NCBI GenBank assembly: GCA_037893225.1
Contig: JAZGUH010000362.1
Coordinates: forward strand, 1-64,000
Direction of reading: 5' to 3'
Length of the DNA stretch: 64,000 nt
Origin: Hippasteria phrygiana
Lineage: Eukaryota > Echinodermata > Asteroidea > Valvatida > Goniasteridae
In this document: positions 56,080 through 64,000 of the stretch, one piece after another
Numbering within the stretch: the stretch's first letter is position 1
Layout: each line of letters starts with the position of its first letter
The notes under the pieces: model-generated
What the model was told of the DNA's origin: nothing
The model's database searches: none
What the model saw: the letters and a program-made list of their open reading frames with translations, nothing else
Made by a program: the position numbers and the translations under genes

Positions 56080-58550
56080 CAGTTTGTATATAAACTAAAT
56101 AGCCCATATTTCTTCGAAACTTTACTGGGAGTTATTCCGAAGTACTGTTCTTATACTCGTTTGACAAAGAATTCCATGTATCGCCAAACCAAAAATAGCA
56201 CCATTTTGCATAAACTGACGGAATTAATTTCGAAAAATTGAGAAACCACCACCTTCTGATCACTTCCAATGAAAACAAACATTCAGATCCCGTGTTAATT
56301 TTTGTAGCACAAGGTAATATGCGGGAAAACAAGTTAAAGTGAAAATCCATTCCGTGCTTCCTTTGTAAAAAAAATCCGAATCGAAAAACATATGAGCTGA
56401 TTATAATGTACTTAAGGAATCATTAACTCCTTGGAAGTTTTCTCGTTGAATTAATGGGTCATCCTTTTAGGGATCATGGTGCCGATGGATCAGGGGGGAG
56501 GGGGGGTTATTTCGGCCACTCTTAGAGACAGAACCGTTTAATGATGTATGCTGACGACACGAATGACATCTGCAAGTTGCGTGTCAGCTGACAAATCTTG
56601 GCAGACTGGTGCTGTAGAATTACCGCACGTCCGTTTTCATTATCTTTTTACAAATGGTACACAAAAGCAATGGCTCATTTACTTCCACAGTGAACACCTT
56701 TAACCACGGCCTGTCCCGGGTATGAGAACATATAGGCCGACACGTTTTCCTTCTTTTTTTTTTGCTTATGAAACCAATGATTCCTCAAAGGTGCATAGGC
56801 CTATTGCATTGTAGCTCGAAAGCCTGAAAAACAAAAACCCTTTAGGAAGAAGACGAAAAAAATGTTCAGGTTTAGAGGTGGAAGGAAAACCTCAGCATGA
56901 TATTCGGGGTTGGGGTGGGGCATGGAATCAGGCAGGGAATAAAAAGCCAAAACCCAATCCACATCTCGGCCCTGGTAGGATTCGAACCGTGGTCACAGAG
57001 GCGGAAGGCGAGGAAATTATCATCACGCCAACCTGGCTATGATGCTTTGTACACCCGAGTCAAATAATGCTTGGATAATATTAATGAACCACTTGTCGTG
57101 CGGAAAAGAGATCCCAGTGATTCAAATCAAGTACTTATGGGTATTAAGACGATGCAAATAAGCAAATTTTCTCATCATCCCAGGAGCTTCAAATACCAGA
57201 TTTCGCGTAGAATCGGACAGTAAGAGAGCACATCATCTCACCCACTTACGCGCGCGCGACGGAAGCAGAAACATCGCACCACTAACGCGATTTTCCTCAC
57301 TCAGTCTACGAATGATAATATTATGCAGCAACACGTCTCTGACTACCGCCAAGTCACTGTGACCGAACGTACTTAACCCAGGCGCACTCCGTGCTCTCCA
57401 ACGACCCGTATTTACACAGCTAATGGACGTGTGCGGCAGCTCCCTCGATAACGCAATTTTCTCGACTGGAGGGAATACTTACATGAGAGTTTTTTTTTTC
57501 ACTTTCGGCTTCCCTCTCTCTATCTCTAGTTTGTCGTGCAGTCTGAGTGCCGTATTTGACCATGCATTGTGGTGCGAGGACAAACTGCCGATGGACGAGA
57601 AAAGCAAGTGGATTTGAAGTGCAGCTACTGGGAAGTTGTGTCATTTAGCGAATGGGGACATGTTTAGCAACACTAGATAGGGTACACGGTTGTAAAATGG
57701 GCCCACAGTTGCCTGCGCCGATCAGTTTTTCCCGCCCTGAAAATATTTCTCTAAGGGCCTTTAAATTCGTAGGCCTGTGCAGTATAGAGGGATTTTAAAG
57801 ATACAGCGTCGTACCACATTTCAGGATTTTCAGCTTCTAATTCTGAGAATTTTGAATAAATTAGCCACGGGAATGGGCCCTATTTTGGTCATAGAGTGAG
57901 GGGATGTTTTTTGGAAATGGCTGCTCTGCTGGTCAGAATTATGCACTACTTTTAGGGGTGGTCATCTTTGGCGGGGAAAAAGAAACTTAAAGATTTTAAG
58001 TCAAGCTTCATTTTGGCAAATTTTCCCCATTTTGTTTGCCATTTTGCACACTAAAGCAGTCTAAACCCGGGCGGGGGGCACAAGCGACAACGAATACTAC
58101 ACTCCCCACGAAAAAAAAATATAAACAAACTAAAGAATACCGTGAGAATCATATAATAACAAATAACAAATATAAATAACCTTACACAAAATATAAAGGA
58201 ATGCCATTTGTTTGGCAAATACTCGACTTCGGGCATTTTTATTGTAAAATCTCGGCCTATAATGTCGGGCTTTATCATGTATAATCAGGCTTCCATTGTC
58301 TTATTTTCAGGCTCCGGAGAAGAACCGCACAGAAATACCTCACAAAGTTAATTGATTAATAACATATGAATAAAAAATTCTCCAATATGTTGCATTTTAA
58401 GTTCTATTTCATGTTGAAAACCAACGCAAATCAATAAATGCAGGGTAAGCTCCAAATATAGATAGACGGGCCTGAAATAACTTTAAGAAAATATGTTCTT
58501 ACTTTTCCGTTTAAAAAGGGTGAAACTCATAAAAATGTCTCGGCACAAAA
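56080..58550. other. Intergenic, little recognised beyond SINE copy 3
   Basis: Between the convergent genes. Apart from the SINE at 56755-57050, only plain AT-rich sequence and a short G run (about 56490). Confidence 0.4.
56755..57050 (-). mobile_element. tRNA-derived SINE, family A, copy 3
   Basis: On the minus strand: B box (GGTTCGAATCC) in the head, TTGGGTTTTGGC, GGTTTTCCTTCCACCTC, then TTTGAGGAATCATTGGTTTC and an A-rich tail (AAAAAAAAAGAAGG). Matches copies at 764 and 7736. Confidence 0.7.
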
Positions 58551-58553
58551 TTA

Positions 58554-59031
58554 CACTGTAAAAAGCAAAAGCACCGTGTTTTTTACGGGAATTTCCTGGA
58601 GGTATAAAGTATACAAATATTACAATAATCTACTAAACACTACAAACTGAATCATGTCGTGCTTTAGCTTTATATTCACCCTTATCCCGCCATGATGAAG
58701 TCACGGTTTCCCATGAACAATTTCAATATTTGAATACGAAAGGAGATGTAAGCTAGGCGATTCTTCACCTCTGTTACAGAAATTTTAAATTCTGTTGTGG
58801 AATTGTTTAAATAATTAAATATTCTGGTCAAGAAACCGTGTTTTTGGACGAAACACTACAATTTAACATAACTTGTGTGAACACAAATTTTCTCAGATTT
58901 GGTCAGTTGCTGCGTAATGAAATTCATGTAGGAGAACATTGCATTTTACGTCCAAAACCCGTTAAAACTAAATACGGTGACGGTCTGTTTCAGGGGGAAA
59001 AACCGTTATTTTAGGGATTCTTTTTACAGTG
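58554..59031. mobile_element. MITE with CACTGTAAAAAG ends and TA duplication
   Basis: Ends CACTGTAAAAAG and CTTTTTACAGTG, TA on both sides. Interior 58595-58738 is related to 37835-37965 (GCTTTAGCTTTATATTCA and CCATGAACAATTTCAATATT shared with few changes), a dispersed repeat. Confidence 0.7.
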
Positions 59032-59140
59032 TACACAAGCGGTATGAGTTGACTCAGGTATGAGTTGACGCGGGTTCGAGCTAATTTTGATGCGGATGAA
59101 CTTGGGTGCAAGCTGTCCCAATTCGAAGCAAAGTATACCC

Positions 59141-59283
59141 GTGTCCGAATTCCGACTACGGATACGGCTACAGCTCTTGCTATTAAAATAGGTTTCCAAG
59201 GGCAGCAATTTTGACGGCTTATTTGTAGCAACCTCTTAGCAACAGCCGTAGCCGTAGCCGTAGCCGTAGCCGAATTCGAAACG
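59141..59283. mobile_element. Small palindromic MITE, GTCCGAAT/GGCTACGG family
   Basis: Starts GTGTCCGAATTCCGACTACG, ends with four tandem AGCCGT hexamers and CCGAATTCGAAACGG. It lies just outside the MITE at 58554-59031. Confidence 0.55.
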
Positions 59284-59317
59284 GCCAATGCCTAAATATG
59301 TTATACACTTCACACCA

Positions 59318-59370
59318 CACTGCAAAAACTGTGGTGTTAAATTAACACCTTGCGATATCTATATTGAACC
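59318..59370. mobile_element. CACTG-ended MITE, GTGGTGTTAA family, half copy
   Basis: CACTGCAAAAACTGTGGTG and TTAACACC then TATCTATATTG as in 40085-40198; only one arm is present. Confidence 0.55.
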
Positions 59371-59509
59371 ATAGTGTCCAATAGATTAATAGTGTCCAAT
59401 AGATAATTCATAGCGGCCTATAACGCAGCATTTACATGTACTTTATCTTCAAGCAAACTTGAATCCTCGAACCTGATTGGTCGATACATGGCAACTGACA
59501 GTGTGATAT

Positions 59510-59954
59510 TATACAAATAATGAATGTTTATGAGTGCGATGGTAAGAATAATTTCATGAGGTGACAGCTTGAATGTTCCATTCCACGAGGCGAAGCCGAG
59601 TGGAATGGGGCATTCCATCTGTCACCGAATGAAATTATTCTTACCATTGCATGAATGTGAAACATTCATTATTTGTTTTATACAACACCTGAATAAATCC
59701 TCGTCGGATTGCATGCATGGATTTCTTTGTGTACAACGTGCCGTTTTTCCTTCTTAGTCCCGCTTAAAACCGCGACAAAAAAGTTGTCAAGTTCCGAATC
59801 AGTTGAAGTCCGAACGACAACGGAGGGACCGGGAACCAGTCCAATGACAGCCGTGTTGTGGCGGCGGGGAAGTTCTATTAAACGCGTTACCGTTTGATAG
59901 AACCATGTAATAGAACGTTTTTTGGTGGTGCGGGTTCGCGTCGTGCGATGGGAC
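59510..59954 (-). mobile_element. Crypton-like non-autonomous element, copy 2
   Basis: Same left palindrome (core at 59584-59602) and same right end as the copy at 21500-22139, but about 195 bp of the middle is deleted (junction near 59805-59830). The two copies share the two ends, which suggests the ends are what is mobilised. Confidence 0.6.
59697..59815 (-). pseudogene. Crypton/DUF3504-like remnant, shorter copy
   Basis: Minus-strand sequence matches the 21676-21954 remnant from DSELDNFF through RRKNGTLYTKKSMHAI to RRGFIQ. It carries a one-base insertion and a stop. Too damaged to be functional. Confidence 0.5.
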
Positions 59955-60606
59955 TTGCCTTTCTCGGTGGAAATTAACTCAAACAAATCACGCGATCAAA
60001 ACAGCTCATCTTCTGCTAGTCCGCTGCTCCCACTATATAGTTTACTATCGTAGGTGAAAATTTCGTGGGTACCAATGATACAGCCCAATAGCTAGCTGGC
60101 TGCTGATTTGATATCATGCTTGGAGTGTGCCAGTCGTTTTTAATAGACCGGACACGTGATCGTTCTAGGCCAATCGAAATACAGTATCCAAGACGGAGAT
60201 ATAACAATATTCCGTGTTCCACTCGCGTTCGTGGGATAATATAAACACGTGCTCAATATATTGTTACGACTGTTGTTACGCGTTCAGTGATTTCATTAAA
60301 AAAAATTGAAAATAGAGGTAAACAAATTATAACGTCAATTGCAAATGTAATGCTATGCCCGTGCTCTGCATGAAAACTTCAACTGTATGGATTTTCCCCA
60401 CCGATGAGTTATAAAGGAAAATTATTTTTGAGGAAAAAAAATCAAGTATTATATTGTGCACTGTGTTTGGTCTACATATTATTTTGATGTGATACGCGCG
60501 AACATTTTAATACATGTATATATGAATACTGGAGGTATTAGCAGCGACCCGCTCATAATTCAAAAATTTATTCCTTATTAGGGGCTGAATTTTTTAGTGG
60601 AATGTC

Positions 60607-60612
60607 TTTATT
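60607..60612 (-). terminator. Candidate poly(A) signal for the sulfotransferase-like gene
   Basis: AATAAA on the minus strand, about 155 nt after the stop codon, a usual distance for a 3'UTR. Single hexamer in AT-rich DNA, so modest support. Confidence 0.3.
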
Positions 60613-60766
60613 CGGAGAGCAGTTAACTTTCCTATTCAAAAAATGAGCAATTCGATTTGAGAACTTATTTTTCCGGGTATAGTACAATCCCAAAAGCACG
60701 GACATATAACACGGACATCTTAATGACAACCTGTTTCAAGTGGTGATCCTCTGAACATAATTTTGG

Positions 60767-61970
60767 TCACGTTCGTGATTTTATTTGGTTGAATATCGCT
60801 CGCTGCTTTTGAAAAATCTCCACTCCTTTCTGGTATAATAAATCGTCTGCTCGCAAAACCCTTTGCACCTCTGGGTCCTGCCGAAGTTCATGCAACTGTG
60901 ATTCCACGGATGGGGTGTTCGAAGCAGGGTTGGTCGCATTAGTTCTCTGTTGCGGAACACCTCTGGAATCCTTAAAAGGGTTGACGGTTTTGTTGTAAGA
61001 CCCAGTGTTGTCGTGGCGGCCGGCACAGAGATCGTGGAAGGGCAGTTTGAAAGCTTCTTGCGCCATCTGTAAGGATTCCTCATAGTGGTCCACCAGCATG
61101 ATCACAGCAAACCAGCGCTCCAGGTTATCCAGGCAGTGTTGGAGTAAAGCGTCGTGCTGGGTTTGGTTTAGCGTGAGCTCCATGATTAGTTTCTCCCGGA
61201 ACCAGCAGGTGGCGGTATAGAGCGAGTCCGGATGCCTAAAGAACTCATGAGGTACGGCGTTGATGTCGATGTGGCGCACCCAGCGTGTTTTGTCCGTGCA
61301 GAACTCCGGCTGGAATAGCAGCTGCCGGAAGAAAAAGCTCCCTTGGTGGATGGCCCATTCGCGAAGCGTCACCCTCTTGGCCACCTGGGCCGTGCACAGC
61401 TGGTCTTGTCGTGCGCGCTGGCAATACAAATGCGACGAGAGCGTCCGCTCGTAAGGGTCCCGCATGACGGTGAAGTACGCGCACGGCTTCCTGTACCGAT
61501 CGCATATGCCCAAAGCGTAGCCGCCTCCGTACGTGTTGGGGACATTTTCCGTGCGGAACATACGGTTGCGCGCGAAGCGCGCCTCGACGACAAGTCGACC
61601 CTCGCTGCTCAGCACGGGCCCTTCAGACCGGCCCAGGTCGGCGTTAGCTAAAGTGGACAGGCATTTCTTGGTCGTGGTGCCGGCTGCCTTGTTGTGGTGC
61701 ATGAACACCAGAACGCTGTTCTCGTCAAAACTCGCGGGTTTTCGGGTGGCGTTTCGCAAGCTGAGGAAGTAGTTTGGCATGAAGTTCTGCCGGTCGGGCC
61801 AGGGGAACGGGTCTACGTCTACAAACGGTGTCCCTCCTGAGCTATTCCACTTAGTCCGACCGAGTTTGGCCGGTCTCTTCCCGCCGGCTTTGGGCGGGAA
61901 AGGAAATACTCCCGTCTCACTGGCTTTCTCATGCTGTGGCGATGGAGGTGCCGGCAAAAGAGCAGCGTGT
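60767..61970 (-). CDS. Sulfotransferase-like protein, 3'-terminal coding exon
   Basis: This exon encodes a P-loop sulfotransferase-like C-terminal region. VLVFMHHNKAAGTTTKKCL fits the 5'-phosphosulfate loop that binds PAPS, and about 75 residues later RDPYERTLSSHLYC fits the 3'-phosphate-binding loop (RDP...S) of Golgi carbohydrate sulfotransferases. A later segment, VDHYEESLQMAQEAF, matches the 'EESL' helix common in this superfamily. Substrate cannot be told. The open frame runs to an ATG at 62077, but a good acceptor (pyrimidine-rich tract plus TTTATAG) ends at 61971 on this strand, in phase 2. I therefore start the exon at 61970 and regard the extra N-terminal residues as intronic. No membrane anchor, expected for a Golgi type II enzyme, is present, which also argues for missing upstream exons. 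The strand is opposite to PRDM14, tail to tail. It could be a single-exon gene starting at 62077, but this is less likely. Confidence 0.75.
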
Positions 61971-62446
61971 CTATAAATCAAAGAAAATGTAAAGGAACAA
62001 TTTTGTGAAATCGTGGTAAAATTTGTCCAGTGATTAACAGATGAATTTTTCCTAGAGGGAAACAGGTTTTCATACATTCCGTAAAACTGTTTTATGCTAT
62101 TATTGATGGTCTCGTCTAATTTACATCACTTCCCCGATGCAAATTCCATCTTCCAAAAAAAACCGCTGGCAGTGACCTGTTCTATTCGGTTCGAATGCTA
62201 GCTAAGTGAGTTACAAGAAATGTCAAATAAATTATGCAAAAGTCAAATATACTTGTTGAAGTATAAATAGGCATCGCTATGCACAATCACGTACTACGGC
62301 AGCTGGTAAGCTGAGGGGTGATGTAGCGCATGAGGGATTTGGGTATTAAAGTGTCCGGCTGTGAGGGTGAGGGAGTGGACGGTTGGGGTGCAGGTGGCTT
62401 GGGGACCTGAGGGTGCATGGTCAGGTTCCATGGCCAGAATACTTAA

Positions 62447-62674
62447 CAGTGATCGGTATGTAAACTGGATAGCTTATTGGCCATTGCGCGCTGTACAAAT
62501 CATTGAAGCCAGTAGCCGCCATATTACCACTCCCATTTTACCACTGATCTCTATGAAAGGAGAACGAGGATGAAAGTAGACTCTGTGGACAAGGTTGAAA
62601 AACCTATTGTATTGGGAGTGGTACCATGGCGGATGGCGGCTTCAACTAGCAGATGAGCTATCCAGTTTTAGTGG
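62447..62674. mobile_element. hAT-type MITE, CACTGATCTCTAT family, second copy
   Basis: Begins CAGTGATCGGTATGTAAACT, has a central ACTGATCTCTATGAAAGGAG block and TTGGGAGTGGTA segments as in 9616-9862, and ends near TATCCAGTTTTAGTG. Flank duplication not clear. Lies upstream of the sulfotransferase-like exon. Confidence 0.65.
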
Positions 62675-63110
62675 GTAGGAATCCAATTATGAAGGGTCGA
62701 CACATTTGCGGTCTGTATAACGGGTAGACTGCAGGGCGTTGCAGACTGACCCATCCTCCATGGGCGTGGTCATTACAGCCAGAACCCCCGAAATGGGTGT
62801 GGTCATACAAAATTGCCATTAACTGTTTTCAGAATTACAGCAGAAATAATGTACGCCGAAACTAGGACGAATAAAGAATACCGTACAATCACAAATTACA
62901 TTGCAGCAAAAATAAACTCTATTGGTGCAAATTTGAAATTGACGTTAACAATTAAGCCAAATTGTTGAGGAACGAAATTTTAAACGTCTTTCCATCAAAC
63001 TTGTATGACACGCATGTTAAATTAATTGGGAAAATCCACCCTCCTCAGCGTTAAATCATTGTTTTTACGTTACCGGCAGTTGACGAATGTGATCAAGCCC
63101 GAACATTATT

Positions 63111-63550
63111 AAAGGTATTATACACGATTTGCTTTTGCTGTAATTTTCAGAAATAAATGGATTTAGGGGTTACTGAAACACGGACCTGTTTAAAGTTTTG
63201 TGTGCATAGATACTGGGAAAACCGTAGTCTGCGTAGAGAGAAAAACAATTATGTTCTAGTAGTCTGGTTCCCTGACCATACTTTAGACAAAACGGAGCAA
63301 TCAGGTCGGAAAACTAGAATTATCAGGTCGGGAACTAGACTATTTCCAACGAATGTTGGCCGACAATCGTTGGAAAACGATATAAATTTTCACTTTTCTT
63401 GAAAACGACAGAATTCACAGGCTGCTTGAGACTACTATTTGTACTTACAGTCTAGTTAGGTATTTCGTAATAATTCAGTCCGCCTAAAAACATGTTTTTT
63501 TTTTTGGGGGGGGGGGGGGGGGGTTTGCAATTGATGTATACTACATCTAA
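63111..63550 (+). mobile_element. TTAAAGGTA-family repeat copy
   Basis: TTAAAGGTATTATACACGAT start, shared internal blocks, GGTATTTCGTAATAATTCAG, then a 14+ G run (about 63508-63521) and an end near GTATACTAC. Confidence 0.65.
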
Positions 63551-64000
63551 TTCATGCACTCTCCTTCAAACCTATATCTGCGGGTAAATTTGCCACAGAT
63601 CAGAAAACAAGGCGGCTTGTTTTTTTCCCCATCCAACAGTCCCATTGATATTTCAATCAGCGACTGTATACGGACAACACCTCGTCTTGAGCTCCTAGAT
63701 GTAATTCCATCCTATCACCGTCTTGCTCCAGGCGAGAGTAACATTTTCATCTCTACTTCAGCGACTGCGTGGACGCGCTGAGAGGGGATTCGAAGATTAA
63801 AGGTGTATGCTAGCTTCCTCTGCAATCTTCAAATCTCAATGAGTCATGCCGTGAAAATCATATCTTCTTGCTTCTCAGAGCAATATTTCTCCAATAGTCA
63901 TATTCAATTCTATTTTTATAATATATCTAAGATACTCGACTCAATTTTTTACGGATAGCCCGGAAGTGTGCAGTGAAGGTATATGCCGCACTGCATTGTG

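Larger units (their letters stand above)
62100..64000. other. Upstream of the sulfotransferase-like exon
   Basis: Contains two repeats (62447-62674 and 63111-63550). I could not identify the missing 5' exons here; none of the short frames has a signal anchor or a matching phase-2 donor that I can defend. Confidence 0.35.

Noticed and set aside
61245..61772. Several 60-100-codon frames on both strands
   Set aside because: Shadows of the sulfotransferase-like exon.
61971..62077. N-terminal 35 residues of the sulfotransferase-like open frame (from ATG at 62077)
   Set aside because: A good splice acceptor lies at 61971 and the extra residues are low in complexity with no signal anchor, so they look intronic.

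Overview
This is eukaryotic, animal DNA. It has long introns with GT/AG boundaries, dense dispersed repeats and no operons. The best-supported gene is a PRDM14 orthologue. The background (many TAGGCCTA-type strings, long poly-G/poly-C runs, palindromic MITEs, and SINEs carrying 'TCCTTGAGCAAGACAC') looks like an echinoderm, perhaps a sea star. The species-level part is inference from memory of such genomes; the gene content alone says only animal, probably an invertebrate deuterostome.

Layout. Positions 1-5600 are upstream, repeat-rich DNA. Positions 5640-6059 hold a GC-rich promoter-like stretch (two CCAAT boxes and an octamer ATGCAAAT) and a short first coding exon. PRDM14 then runs on the + strand to a stop at 52145, in ten coding exons that join in frame to a predicted 617-residue protein. 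The parts are a Pro-rich N-terminus, a PR/SET domain over exons 3-6 and seven zinc fingers over exons 7-10. Intron 1 is about 20.7 kb and intron 2 about 8 kb; both are packed with mobile elements. Downstream and tail-to-tail with PRDM14, a minus-strand exon at 60767-61970 encodes the C-terminal part of a P-loop (PAPS-dependent) sulfotransferase-like protein. Its 5' exons are not identified and may lie beyond the window.

The rest is a catalogue of mostly non-autonomous elements. It includes hAT-type MITEs with perfect 8-bp target duplications and poly-G cores, TA-flanked MITEs with CACTG or CACGC ends, and piggyBac-like TTAA elements. Two tRNA-derived SINE families are present, one of whose tails has expanded into a (TTTTA)n microsatellite. 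There are also a non-LTR reverse-transcriptase fragment, two internally deleted Crypton-like elements, a MITE family that carries perfect CRE octamers (TGACGTCA), and an ~830-bp-arm inverted repeat belonging to an AT-rich family I do not recognise. The two genes have no evident functional link. I found no new multi-gene system; the unusual content is in the repeats and in details of the PRDM14 gene.
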